A stretch of 64,000 bases of DNA from Polaribacter litorisediminis. GTDB lineage: Bacteria > Bacteroidota > Bacteroidia > Flavobacteriales > Flavobacteriaceae. Below the pieces are notes generated by a model. That model made no database searches. It saw only the letters and a list, made by a program, of their open reading frames with translations, and was not told where the DNA came from. Every line of letters starts with the position of its first letter. The first letter of the stretch is position 1. Positions 55,225-64,000 of the stretch are shown here, in pieces. Location: the NCBI RefSeq assembly GCF_019968605.1, contig NZ_CP082966.1:2531501-2595500 (forward strand), in the 5' to 3' direction. The position numbers were made by a program, and so were the translations under genes.

Positions 55225-55405
55225 CTTCCTCTTTCTAGAAACTCTATTCACTTTTTAATTTTTTCTATTTTCTATTTTCTATTTTCTATTTTCTATTTTC
55301 TATTTTCTATTAAAAAGAATCACATCTTCAAAAGTATGTTACGCCGTTATAGGAGTCGTTTTGTTCTTTTTCTGATAATTATTTTCTGGCCATAACACTT
55401 TTTCT
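55225..55405 (-). pseudogene. Second decayed copy of the ygiQ 3' end, carrying a tandem repeat
   Basis: AAAAGTATGTTACGCCGTT and CTGATAATTATTTTCTGGC match 59227-59305 of the radical SAM gene at roughly 80 percent over 110 bases, and CTCTATTCACTTTTTAATT repeats the start of the relic at 53442. The homology is interrupted by seven copies of TTTTCTA. It lies between the AraC gene and the amidohydrolase gene. Confidence 0.75.
55261..55309. repeat. Heptanucleotide tandem repeat (TTTTCTA)x7
   Basis: Seven exact head-to-tail copies of TTTTCTA, which appear to have expanded from TTCTTCTATT in the ygiQ-derived relic. It is outside any open gene. Confidence 0.95.
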
Positions 55406-55427
55406 GAATCGTTTTCTATCTAAAAAA

Positions 55428-56987
55428 TTATTTTTTCATTCCTGGTTGAACCAATTTCCAATTACTTTTTGCTTTTTCTTCATCCACCATTTTCTTTACA
55501 TCAGCAAGTAATATTTTTGCATCGTAAATAACACCATCTTTTATGGTATATTTTACACCACCTGCTCTAATTACTTCATTTTTTTTAGTCAATTTTACTG
55601 CGCCAGTTCCGTATAAAACTTTTAAATTTCGAAGTGGGTTTTCATCAACAATTACAAAATCCGCCAATTTACCTACTTGAATTGAACCAATTTTATCATC
55701 CCATCCTAAGGCTTCTGCACCATTCAAAGTGGCTGCCCTTATTACTTCTAAAGGATGAAAACCAGCTTCTCTTAATAACTCTAATTCTCTAATGTATGCA
55801 AAACCATACAATTGATAAATAAAACCAGAATCTGAACCTGCTGTAACTCTACCTCCTCTATTTTTATATTCGTTGATAAAAGTCATCCATAATTGATAAT
55901 TTTTACGCCAAGAAACTTCTTGTTCTGTACCCCAATCATGCCAATAAGAGCCATGAGAAATTTTACTAGGTTCGTAAAATTTCCATAAAGAAGGTAAAGT
56001 ATACTCTTCATGCCATTCAGCTCTTCTTGCCCTGTGCAAATCTCTACTTGCCTCATAAATATTAAAAGTTGGGTCTAAAGTAAAATCTAATTCTAATAAT
56101 TCATTCATTACATTATTCCAGTGTTCTGAGTATGGTTTTGCAGCTTGCCCCCATAATTTACCAGCTTCTTCAAAACGATGTTGCTCATTTTGGTAATTGT
56201 AATCTAATGGATAATTTTGTACGGTTCTATCTTCAAATAGGGCTTCTGGCAAACCATACCAATGCTCCATAGAGGTTAAACCTGCTCTTGCAGAATGCAA
56301 TACATTCCAGCGTGCAACACTTAATTGTGCATGATGACACGCAGAACCCAATCCTAGTTTTTTATTTTCTTCAAGTGCGGCTTGCATTATTTGAGGTTCA
56401 GCTCCAAAAAACTTAATTCCATCTGCCCCATTTTTTGCATTTTCTCTTACCCAGGCTCTAGCTTCTTCTGGTGTATTTATACCATTTTTAGCACCAGAAC
56501 CAAAACCAACATAATCGAAAATTCTTGGAGCAACAATTTTATTTTTTGCGCTTAATTGTTTTACTTCTTTTGCATCAATTCCACTTGGTTGTCTTACTGT
56601 TGTTATGCCGTGTGCCATCCATAATTTAAAAACATATTCAGGACTTGCTCCTTGCGAATCTCCTCCTATATGACCATGCATATCTATAAAACCAGGCAAT
56701 AGGTACATACCACTTGCATCTAATTCCTTACCTCCGTTTTTAAGTTTTGGGCGTTTGTCTTTGTTGATTTTAACACCTGGATAACCGACCACTTCTATTT
56801 TGGTAATTATATTATTTTCTACCACAATATCTACCGGACCTCTTGGAGGTGAACCATCACCATTTATTAAAGTTACGCCTCTAATAATTAATTGATCAAA
56901 AGGACCTTCTCCTAAATAATTGTCTTGAGAAAAGACATTAAAAGTGAATAAAAAAATAGCTATTTGTAATACTCTAGAAAAATTCAT
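55428..56987 (-). CDS. Secreted amidohydrolase-family protein
   Basis: 519 residues with signal peptide MNFSRVLQIAIFLFTFNVFSQ. Metal-binding motifs follow: FIDMHGHIGG (HxH on strand 1), SACHHAQLS, SMEHW and the terminal Asp in TAGSDSGF. The flanking beta-sandwich is seen in LIIRGVTLINGDGSPPRGPVDI and LADFVIVDENPLRNL. It belongs to the imidazolonepropionase/dipeptidase-like periplasmic amidohydrolases; the substrate is unknown. The family Lys ligand is probably in DGIKFFGAEP. Confidence 0.88.
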   Translation of the reverse strand: MNFSRVLQIAIFLFTFNVFSQDNYLGEGPFDQLIIRGVTLINGDGSPPRGPVDIVVENNIITKIEVVGYPGVKINKDKRPKLKNGGKELDASGMYLLPGFIDMHGHIGGDSQGASPEYVFKLWMAHGITTVRQPSGIDAKEVKQLSAKNKIVAPRIFDYVGFGSGAKNGINTPEEARAWVRENAKNGADGIKFFGAEPQIMQAALEENKKLGLGSACHHAQLSVARWNVLHSARAGLTSMEHWYGLPEALFEDRTVQNYPLDYNYQNEQHRFEEAGKLWGQAAKPYSEHWNNVMNELLELDFTLDPTFNIYEASRDLHRARRAEWHEEYTLPSLWKFYEPSKISHGSYWHDWGTEQEVSWRKNYQLWMTFINEYKNRGGRVTAGSDSGFIYQLYGFAYIRELELLREAGFHPLEVIRAATLNGAEALGWDDKIGSIQVGKLADFVIVDENPLRNLKVLYGTGAVKLTKKNEVIRAGGVKYTIKDGVIYDAKILLADVKKMVDEEKAKSNWKLVQPGMKK

Positions 56988-57115
56988 AAAAGTTGGTTTG
57001 TATTTTCTAAAGATACTTAAATTTTGATATTTTAAAAGTTTAAAAACGCAAAATAATATACTTCAAATTTTTATCCAATTATAAGTGATATCTTATAGGC
57101 TCCAAATAAACTAAA

Positions 57116-59050
57116 ATGAATAAGAAAACTATAACGCGTTCAATTTTAATACTATTAGTAGCATTAGCAGGTCCAGTAGGAGTTGGGATGGCTATTTTTA
57201 AAATTGGAGATGCTGCTTTTTCTGGCAGTAATAATAGCAAAAGCATTACTAGTTATTATTTATTAGATTATATTACTATTAGTGCAACCTATAATCTGTT
57301 TTTTATTGTAGCTTTTGCTTTAATTGGATGGATTATTAAAAGTAGAAAAGTTCAGCTATCTACAATTATAAATTTTACCTTAATAGGACACCTCTTTTTT
57401 GTACCTTCTTTTTTAGTATCCTTATTTCTAACCATGATTCCTGTTGAAGGAAATATCAAAGGGTTTATCATATTCCCTGCCTTTCTTCTTACTGCGATTG
57501 GAGGAATTATTGGCTTCTTGACCTTCTTTATTGTAAAGTTACTCAAAACTAAAAAATCAGAAAACAACCATTCTGAGCTTCGTCTTTTAGCTCCTTATGG
57601 CATTGTAATAAGTGTTTTAATGTTATTACAATTGGTCATCAAGAATGAAGGCACAACCACTATTGAAATTGTTTCTTTTAAGCACGATGATTTTAGTTGG
57701 GGTATAAAACAAAAGAAAAAAAGTAAAATTGGGATGATTAAGAATGAAAGAAATGATCCGTACTTTGCCTATATCATATACGATAATAAAGAGGCTGATA
57801 CCATAAATATAAAACTAAGACGAAGTTATCATTCTTTATTTACAGAAATGGATTCTGTATTTTCAGTGCAACCAGAAATACTTGCATATCAAAAAAATAA
57901 GAGTACCATTATTAATACTACCGATTTAAACAAAATCGAAATATTTACACCTAAAAATACTTCTGATGTGCTTTACTATCGTATTAGAAAAGCTTTTAGT
58001 CCGTTTACCATTTATCTAGAATCTTCCATCGTAAGCGCAAGAGTAGCTTCGATAATTGCAAGTGATATTCTTAGCAATAGCTCTGAGAGAAGATATTTTC
58101 ATGAAATGCAAACCGATTTAATTCTAGAATCTGTTGCTCTTGGAGAAATCAAAAAAGCGAATCTTCAGGAATTTAAAAACAATAATGAATTTGATTTAAG
58201 GATTTCTGTGGATGGAAGACTACAAAAAAAACAAAAATCAACAAATGTAAATGACAAAAGAGCTTCTTTTTATGGCCACGTAATAGGACAGGTTAATGAA
58301 GGCGTTTTGCATATCACATCACCCATAAGCAATGTAGAATATTTTAAACTTGAGGAATATAAAAAAATTGATTTTACAAACTATAAAAATAGTAATGGCC
58401 AATCTATTTTAGATGTATACACGCTTATAGAAGGTATAGAATGCGCTACAAATATTACTACCGCTGTAAAAGAGTGTCCTGATATTAAAAGCCTTTTCTT
58501 AATAAACCCAGCTTATAATGGCATTCAAGAATCTATTGGAAAGCTTACTAAGGTAAATTACTTGGGTGCAAAAAACATAACAATAGATAAAATTCCAAGT
58601 AGTATTTGCAAATTAAATAAATTGTATTCCATTAACTTTTTAAACATTAAAGGGAATGTAAGCTTCCCAAGTTGTATTCAAGATCTTAAAGAATTAAGGA
58701 ACCTTAATTTGATAAATTGTAACCTAAAGAAGTTTCCAGAAAACTTTAAAAACCTAAAATATATTGCCCGCTTAGGTCTGCACGGTAATGCTATCAGAAA
58801 AATACCCAATGAAATAGCAAACATGAAAAACTTAGAGCTTTTTAGTATTGATTATCATGCAGACTTAATCATCCCCGAAAATTTAATTCTTAAAAAAGAA
58901 CTTCGTTTAGATTTAGTGACCTATAATAAAGCTGATACTGAAGCAGCCGAAAAGTTATTGATAAAATTAGGTAAAAGCAGAGATCAAGACAGGAACAATG
59001 ACGAAATAAGTTTCTGGTATGTTAATGATAAAAGCCAAGGAACAGAATAA
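57116..59050 (+). CDS. Membrane protein with C-terminal leucine-rich repeats
   Basis: 644 residues. The N-terminal ~180 residues have four to five hydrophobic segments (ILILLVALAGPVGVGMAIF, LFFIVAFALIGWII, HLFFVPSFLVSLFLTMI, IIFPAFLLTAIGGIIGFLTF, APYGIVISVLMLLQLVI). Residues ~190-430 are a soluble unassigned region. Residues ~460-600 contain about five leucine-rich repeats (for example LKELRNLNLINCNLKKFPENF, in two pieces, and LGLHGNAIRKIPNEI). A binding or scaffold role at the membrane is plausible. The gene is convergent with ygiQ. Confidence 0.8.
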   Translation: MNKKTITRSILILLVALAGPVGVGMAIFKIGDAAFSGSNNSKSITSYYLLDYITISATYNLFFIVAFALIGWIIKSRKVQLSTIINFTLIGHLFFVPSFLVSLFLTMIPVEGNIKGFIIFPAFLLTAIGGIIGFLTFFIVKLLKTKKSENNHSELRLLAPYGIVISVLMLLQLVIKNEGTTTIEIVSFKHDDFSWGIKQKKKSKIGMIKNERNDPYFAYIIYDNKEADTINIKLRRSYHSLFTEMDSVFSVQPEILAYQKNKSTIINTTDLNKIEIFTPKNTSDVLYYRIRKAFSPFTIYLESSIVSARVASIIASDILSNSSERRYFHEMQTDLILESVALGEIKKANLQEFKNNNEFDLRISVDGRLQKKQKSTNVNDKRASFYGHVIGQVNEGVLHITSPISNVEYFKLEEYKKIDFTNYKNSNGQSILDVYTLIEGIECATNITTAVKECPDIKSLFLINPAYNGIQESIGKLTKVNYLGAKNITIDKIPSSICKLNKLYSINFLNIKGNVSFPSCIQDLKELRNLNLINCNLKKFPENFKNLKYIARLGLHGNAIRKIPNEIANMKNLELFSIDYHADLIIPENLILKKELRLDLVTYNKADTEAAEKLLIKLGKSRDQDRNNDEISFWYVNDKSQGTE

Positions 59051-59163
59051 TATTGAGTTTAAATAAACTTTAAATTTTGAAAATTATTACTATCACAATA
59101 GAAATTACTTCAATATTGTTTACTTAACCTTATCGTACATCTCCAATTAATTCGGCAAAAAAC

Positions 59164-61125
59164 CTACCTCCTCTTTTTAGGCGCTCTACTCACTTTTTTC
59201 TTTCTTCTATTAAAAGGAATTGCATCATCAAAAGTATGTTGTGCCGTTTTATGACTTGTTTTATTCTTTTTCCAAGAATTATTTTCTGGTAATAAAACTT
59301 GTAATAAATCAGATCTGCCAACTTTGTTCAATGTATTTTTAATCCAATCTTTATTTTCTTTTTTGTACCAAAAGAAAAATTTATGTTGATCTTCTTTCTC
59401 CTTTTTAGTCTTTGGAGTTTTAGTTGGTTTTAACGTATATGGATGGTACCCGGAATAATAAATAACCGTTGCAACCGTCATTGGCGTTGGTGTAAAACCT
59501 TGCACTTGCTCTAACTGAAAGCCCATATCTTTGGTTTCCGCCGCCAAATTTGCCATATCTTCTACTTCACTAGCTGGGTGACTTGATATAAAATACGGAA
59601 TCAATTGCAAGTTCAATTTCTTCTTGATGTTAATTTTATCAAAACGTTCCTTAAACATATGAAAATACTTAAAAGACGGTTTTCGCATCAACTTTAAAAC
59701 AGGGTCAGAAGTATGTTCTGGAGCTACTTTTAAACGTCCTGAAACATGCTTGGTCATGACCTCTTCTGTGTAGGCATCTAATTCTTTTGAGTCTGCGTTT
59801 TTATTAAATTCAGGCACTAACATATCGTGTCGAATTCCACTTCCAATAAAAGATTTTTTTATCTTGGGATGCTTATCCACCGCTTGATATAAATCCGTTA
59901 AAGGTTTATGAGAAGTATCTAAATTAGAACAGATTACAGGCGAAATACAGCTTGGTGCCACACATTTATCACAAATAGATTGCACCTTTCCTTTCATCTG
60001 ATACATATTTGCAGAAGGCCCACCAATATCAGATAAATACCCTTTAAAATCGGGCATGCTCGCTACTTTATCAACTTCCTTTAAAATAGATTCTTGACTT
60101 CTACTCGCAATAAATTTTCCTTGGTGCGCAGAAATCGTACAAAAACTACAACCACCAAAACATCCTCTATGAATGTTAATTGAAAATTTTATCATTTCGA
60201 ACGCAGGTATTGGACCACGTTTATCGTATTTTGGATGCGGTAAACGCGTAAAAGGCAAATCAAAAGAACCATCAATTTCCTTTTCTGTCATTGTTGGAAA
60301 AGGCGGATTGATCACTAAAGTTCTACCTTTTACTTCCTGTAAAATTCTTCTTGCCTTTAATTTATTGGACTCTTGTTCTATCGTCTTAAAATTAGAAGCA
60401 AATGTTTTTTTATCCCCTAAACAAGCCTCATGAGAATTGATAGTAACATCATCCCAATCATTGACAACCGGCAATTTTTCATTCTTTTGATCGATTAAAA
60501 CCGCCGTTTGTTTAATGTTTTTTAAACTAGAAAACGGAACTCCTTTCTGCAATAAAGTTACAATTTCTCGCAAAGGTTGTTCTCCCATTCCGTACACCAA
60601 CATATCAGCTTTAGAAGTTTCTAAAATTGTTGGCAATAGCTTATCAGACCAATAATCATAATGTGTTACGCGTCTTAAAGAAGCTTCAATTCCGCCAATT
60701 AAAATAGGCACATCCGGAAATTTCTCTTTTAAGATATTCGAATACACAGAAGTTGCATAATCAGGCCTAAAACCTTTATCACCATTTGGTGTGTATGCAT
60801 CTTTATCCCTTCGTTTTTTACTTGCCGTATAATTAGACACCATCGGATCCATGCAGCCTCCCGTACAACCAAAAAACAATCTAGGCTTTCCTAATTTTTC
60901 AAAATCTTGCAAATTATCATGCACACTAGGTTGTGGCACAATGGCTACTTTTAAACCATAACTTTCTAAAATACGGCCAATTACTGCGGGCCCAAATGAT
61001 GGATGATCCACATAGGCATCACCACTAAAAAGTATTACGTCTAATTGTTCCCAACCACGAATTTTTACTTCTTTGTTTGTTGTTGGTAACCAATCTGTTA
61101 ATTGATGTTTTGTAGTTCCTTGCAT
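59164..61125 (-). CDS. YgiQ-family radical SAM protein
   Basis: About 653 residues from the ATG at 61125. The ATG 21 bases upstream is less likely because TATTTTTG, a -7 box, overlaps the codons between them. The radical SAM cluster is RGCFGGCSFCT (CxxxCxxC) near residues 320-330. The N-terminal half resembles the DUF3362/cobalamin-type domain (VILFSGDAYVDHPSFGPAVIGRIL), and the C-terminal DUF3362 part ends in basic Lys/Arg-rich sequence (RRKKKVSRAPKKRR). The function is undefined. Decayed copies of its 3' end lie at 53442 and 55225. Confidence 0.9.
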   Translation of the reverse strand: MQGTTKHQLTDWLPTTNKEVKIRGWEQLDVILFSGDAYVDHPSFGPAVIGRILESYGLKVAIVPQPSVHDNLQDFEKLGKPRLFFGCTGGCMDPMVSNYTASKKRRDKDAYTPNGDKGFRPDYATSVYSNILKEKFPDVPILIGGIEASLRRVTHYDYWSDKLLPTILETSKADMLVYGMGEQPLREIVTLLQKGVPFSSLKNIKQTAVLIDQKNEKLPVVNDWDDVTINSHEACLGDKKTFASNFKTIEQESNKLKARRILQEVKGRTLVINPPFPTMTEKEIDGSFDLPFTRLPHPKYDKRGPIPAFEMIKFSINIHRGCFGGCSFCTISAHQGKFIASRSQESILKEVDKVASMPDFKGYLSDIGGPSANMYQMKGKVQSICDKCVAPSCISPVICSNLDTSHKPLTDLYQAVDKHPKIKKSFIGSGIRHDMLVPEFNKNADSKELDAYTEEVMTKHVSGRLKVAPEHTSDPVLKLMRKPSFKYFHMFKERFDKINIKKKLNLQLIPYFISSHPASEVEDMANLAAETKDMGFQLEQVQGFTPTPMTVATVIYYSGYHPYTLKPTKTPKTKKEKEDQHKFFFWYKKENKDWIKNTLNKVGRSDLLQVLLPENNSWKKNKTSHKTAQHTFDDAIPFNRRKKKVSRAPKKRR

Positions 61126-61189
61126 AGTTTGCAAAAATACGAACAATTTTATTAGAAAAAAGTTATTTTATAGATGCCTTTTCGCTAAT

Positions 61190-61290
61190 TATTTGAAGCT
61201 ATTTCCTGCTTTTCGTTGTATCTTTTTTCTGAAAAAGAAAAAAGGATGCCACTTCAATCAGGGCTACGATTATTTGCCAACGATTAGAAA
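61190..61290. repeat. Extragenic repeat element in the ygiQ-M61 spacer
   Basis: GAAGCTATTTCCTGC, then TCTTTTTTCTGAAAAAGAAAAAAGGATGCC and CTTCAATCAGGGCTACG, is a palindromic-centred element that I remember as dispersed in flavobacterial genomes; the related piece at 3446-3500 is in this window. The remaining spacer (61291-61570) is plain AT-rich sequence with no gene; the open frame that starts at 61508 is upstream leader of the M61 gene. Confidence 0.5.
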
Positions 61291-61570
61291 ACTGAAAACA
61301 AATGCGCTTTTTAAAATTATTTTTTTATCAAACCCATATTATAAATTTCCAGTGGATAAATCCCAAGACTATTGAAAGAATTCTTTTTATATGTCAATAA
61401 ATCAACAGCTACATGTGGAGCCTATTGCCTTGAAAAAATATTCAAAAATCTCAATATTTGAGAGGAAAATTCACTTTTACAGACCTATTAAATAAAAATT
61501 TAAAGTTTTGTTAAATAGTTTAAAACAAGCGAGAAAAACACCTAATATTGCCAAAATTCAAATCAAAAAC

Positions 61571-63433
61571 ATGAAAAAAATATTAATTGCATTTATTACA
61601 ATTGTTTTTTTTGGAAGCTGTGCAACTACCAAAATAAACTCAAACAAACGAAAATTAATTGAAGTAGCCATCAACTTAAACAATGTTGTTGATGACAAAG
61701 TTCAAGTTGAAGTAAACCCTCAAAAAATAAAAGAAAATACAATTGTATATCAAATTCCTGCTATTGTTCCTGGAACCTACGCCAAGAGCGATTATGGGAA
61801 ATTTATTTCAGACTTTAAGGCTTTTGATTATAATGGGAATGAAATAGCAACTACAAAATTAGACACCAATTCTTGGCAAATTAACAATGCCAAAAAAATG
61901 GATAAAATTACCTATTGGGTCGATGACACATTTGATTCTGAAAAAGAACATAACATTTACGTAATGGCAGGAACAAATATAGAAGAGGGTAAAAATTTCT
62001 TTTTAAACTTACCAGGTTTTGTGGGATATTTTAAAGGCAAAAAAGAATCGCCTTATAATTTGTCTATCAAACATCCTGCAGATTTGTATGAAACTTCTTC
62101 TTTAATCAATAAAAATACTACGAAAGAAACCAATACTGAAGATATCTTTTTTGCGAGCAGATACGATGAAATTTCAGACAACCCAATAATGTACGCGCCA
62201 TTAAATACCGTAAACTTTACGGTTGGCGGAGTTAATGTTTCTTTAGCCGTTTACTCTCCCAACAATGTGCACGCTGCAAGCGACATGGAAGAAGATTTAA
62301 AGAAAATGGTCTTAGCGCAAACTAACTTTTTAGAAGGATTCAAAACAACCAACGAATACAATATTTTATTATATCTTTTTGACCCCGAAGTTTATAAATG
62401 GCAAAGTTTTGGTGCTTTAGAACACTTATCTTCTACAACAGTAGTATATCCAGAAACGTATTCTAAACAGCAACTTGCAAACGGAATGATTAACGGAACT
62501 GTTTCTCATGAGTTTTTTCATATTGTAACGCCACTTTCTGTGCATTCAGAAGAAATTCATTCTTTTAATTTTAACACACCAAATATGTCGAAACATTTAT
62601 GGATGTATGAGGGAATTACAGAATATTTTGCAAATCTTTTTCAGGTAAATCAAGGCTTGATCACAGAACAGCAATTTATTGATGAAATGAAAGGAAAAAT
62701 TGCGAGCTCTTTGCGTTATAATGATACGATGTCTTTTACTAAAATGAGTAAAAATATTTTAGAAGATGAATATGCTAAAAATTATGGAAATGTATATCAA
62801 AAAGGGGCTTTAATTGGCATGTGCTTAGATATCTTATTAAGAGAAGAGAGCAAAGGTGCATACGGAGTTAGAAATTTAATGAAAGATTTATCTGATAAAT
62901 ATGGTGCTAACAAACCTTTTAAAGATGATGAAATTTTAGCTGAAATTGTAAGTATGACGTATCCTTCAGTAGGCACCTTTTTTGAGAACCACTTAACTGG
63001 AAATATAGCCATTAATTATTCAGAATTTTTAAACAAAGTGGGCGTTGTAAAAGAAATAGAAACCGTTGATGCTTCTTACTTTTTAGACAGCCAAAGGCAG
63101 TTGTTTATTTCTGCAAACAACCAACAAGAAGTTTTCTTTACCGATAGAAAAAACACAGCTTTAAGTGCTTTGGGCGTAAAACCTGGCGATATTTTAAAAT
63201 CTGTAAACGGTGAAGCTGTTACGTTACAAAGTGCAAGAATTGTTATTGGAAAATCTATGCAATGGCAAGAAGGAGATGCTTTAGTTTTTGAAGTTATCAG
63301 AAATGGTGAAACTTTAAAATTAGAAGGTAATTTTATGAAAAGCTCCACAGAAGTTGAAAAGCTAATTATTGAAGACTTGCCAGATACAAATCCGAAGAAA
63401 AAATTACGAGATGCTTGGTTAAAAGCCTTGTAA
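61571..63433 (+). CDS. M61-family metallopeptidase lipoprotein with PDZ domain
   Basis: 621 residues from the ATG at 61571; 21 codons upstream in frame are not used, because the lipoprotein signal MKKILIAFITIVFFGSC (Cys17) starts here. The zinc site is His313-Glu-Phe-Phe-His317, with the third ligand Glu in LWMYEGITEYFA. Residues ~510-600 form a PDZ domain (GVKPGDILKSVNGEAV). The family (glycyl aminopeptidase) trims N-terminal Gly/Ala residues. It acts in the periplasm or at the outer membrane. Confidence 0.92.
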   Translation: MKKILIAFITIVFFGSCATTKINSNKRKLIEVAINLNNVVDDKVQVEVNPQKIKENTIVYQIPAIVPGTYAKSDYGKFISDFKAFDYNGNEIATTKLDTNSWQINNAKKMDKITYWVDDTFDSEKEHNIYVMAGTNIEEGKNFFLNLPGFVGYFKGKKESPYNLSIKHPADLYETSSLINKNTTKETNTEDIFFASRYDEISDNPIMYAPLNTVNFTVGGVNVSLAVYSPNNVHAASDMEEDLKKMVLAQTNFLEGFKTTNEYNILLYLFDPEVYKWQSFGALEHLSSTTVVYPETYSKQQLANGMINGTVSHEFFHIVTPLSVHSEEIHSFNFNTPNMSKHLWMYEGITEYFANLFQVNQGLITEQQFIDEMKGKIASSLRYNDTMSFTKMSKNILEDEYAKNYGNVYQKGALIGMCLDILLREESKGAYGVRNLMKDLSDKYGANKPFKDDEILAEIVSMTYPSVGTFFENHLTGNIAINYSEFLNKVGVVKEIETVDASYFLDSQRQLFISANNQQEVFFTDRKNTALSALGVKPGDILKSVNGEAVTLQSARIVIGKSMQWQEGDALVFEVIRNGETLKLEGNFMKSSTEVEKLIIEDLPDTNPKKKLRDAWLKAL

Positions 63434-63442
63434 AATTTACTT

Positions 63443-63473
63443 AAAAAAGGTTCTCAATGTGAGGACCTTTTTT
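63443..63473 (+). terminator. Terminator after the M61 peptidase gene
   Basis: AAAAAAGGTTCTCA pairs with TGAGGACCTTTTTT (one mismatch) around ATG and carries its own T-run. It lies 10 bases after the stop. Confidence 0.85.
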
Positions 63474-63586
63474 ATTGTATTCAATTTGTGATTTCGAATG
63501 AAACAATGTAGAATTGAAAAATCTCAGATTTAGATTTCTCCACAAGGGCGAAATAACAATCAAATTCACCTTAAGTAATTATTTTT

Positions 63587-64000
63587 TCAAACCTCGTCAT
63601 CAAATGGATTATTGAATGGCAAGTCATCATCAATATCATAATCATCATATTGCACTCCAGGAGGATTGAATAGACCCCATCTATCAATACTATAATTCCA
63701 TTCATCAAAAGTTTTCACCCATTCTGCAAACAAAATTCTAAATTCTTCAATTTCATTTCTGATGAGTTCCAAATAATCAAAATCTGTAAAACCAACCATT
63801 TTTAAACCAGAAGTTGTGGTTAAAATAGTTCTTGCGCATTTTCTAATAATAGAAGCATTTTCCATTTTAAGATCATATAGCATATCTTCAGGAAAAGCAC
63901 CAGCAATTTTTGCAGGAATAATCAGTGCATTTTCGTTCATTTGATTTTTATATTCATTCATTACATGATTATCAAAATCATTTTCATCACCATTATTTTC
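63587..64000 (-). CDS. Hypothetical acidic protein (N-terminus may lie outside)
   Basis: The frame ends at 63587 and is open to the right window edge. The first in-frame ATG is at 63961 (124 residues), but the codons before it read ENNGDENDFDNH, acidic like the rest, so the true start may be beyond the window. The body has a helical core (MLYDLKMENASIIRKCARTI) with a WxxxFxxWxxxxDxWG segment and an Asp-rich tail. I do not recognise a family. Confidence 0.55.
   Translation of the reverse strand, partial: ENNGDENDFDNHVMNEYKNQMNENALIIPAKIAGAFPEDMLYDLKMENASIIRKCARTILTTTSGLKMVGFTDFDYLELIRNEIEEFRILFAEWVKTFDEWNYSIDRWGLFNPPGVQYDDYDIDDDLPFNNPFDDEV

Noticed and set aside
61508..61570. Upstream extension of the M61 peptidase gene
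   Set aside because: The lipoprotein signal begins at the ATG at 61571; an N-terminal extension would bury it.

Overview
The window reads as chromosome of a marine-type member of Flavobacteriaceae (Bacteroidota), close to genera such as Polaribacter or Tenacibaculum; this is an inference. It is strongly AT-rich and has few Shine-Dalgarno-like leaders. Several genes are preceded by the Bacteroidota -7 box TAnnTTTG. It also carries DUF4136 and FKBP lipoproteins, the IcmF-type fused mutase, GSIII plus GSII, and an extended RluA-family synthase. No rRNA, tRNA, CRISPR array or intact insertion sequence was seen.

Layout. (1) 1-4.4 kb: the start of a Glu/Leu/Phe/Val dehydrogenase, anmK, an acyl-CoA dehydrogenase and a TruA-family synthase. 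(2) 4.5-13.4 kb: a nitrogen-assimilation block of outer-membrane barrel, ammonium transporter Amt, and gltB-gltD. (3) 13.5-27.8 kb: an accessory island in which every gene lies on the minus strand. Its small modules are an ATPase plus nuclease pair, secreted and lipoprotein unknowns, a J-domain protein, a two-lobed aspartic protease with a methyltransferase, two almost identical ParE/ParD toxin-antitoxin copies, and a DUF1828 pair. The modules are separated by imperfect hairpins and by a long repeated sequence containing transposase relics. It resembles an integron-type cassette array without an integrase. (4) 27.9-31.3 kb: glutamine synthetases GSIII and GSII, divergently transcribed, so that the island sits inside the Amt-GOGAT-GS cluster. 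(5) 31.4-39.5 kb: a DUF4136 lipoprotein, IcmF and a single-polypeptide type ISP-like restriction-modification enzyme. (6) 39.5-45 kb: an FKBP lipoprotein, a small unknown, then a sulfite-oxidation cluster (Tat molybdoenzyme, monoheme cytochrome, rhodanese lipoprotein, sterol-desaturase-family protein) divergent from a membrane protein, with a 16-base palindrome between them. (7) 45.4-64 kb: a LOV-like PAS protein lacking the photoactive Cys, a dienelactone hydrolase-like protein, an M14 peptidase, a methyltransferase, an RluA-family synthase, a flavoprotein, an AraC regulator, an amidohydrolase, an LRR membrane protein, a YgiQ radical SAM protein, an M61 peptidase and one edge gene. Two spacers here hold decayed copies of the ygiQ and RluA gene tails.

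How the genes work together: Amt imports ammonium and GSII/GSIII with GltBD assimilate it. The sulfite genes would pass electrons from sulfite to a c-type cytochrome in the periplasm. The island looks like a collection of exchangeable modules stabilised by toxin-antitoxin copies. The candidates for an undescribed system are the array itself and the ATPase-nuclease pair. All assignments rest on reading the sequence; no database search was run.
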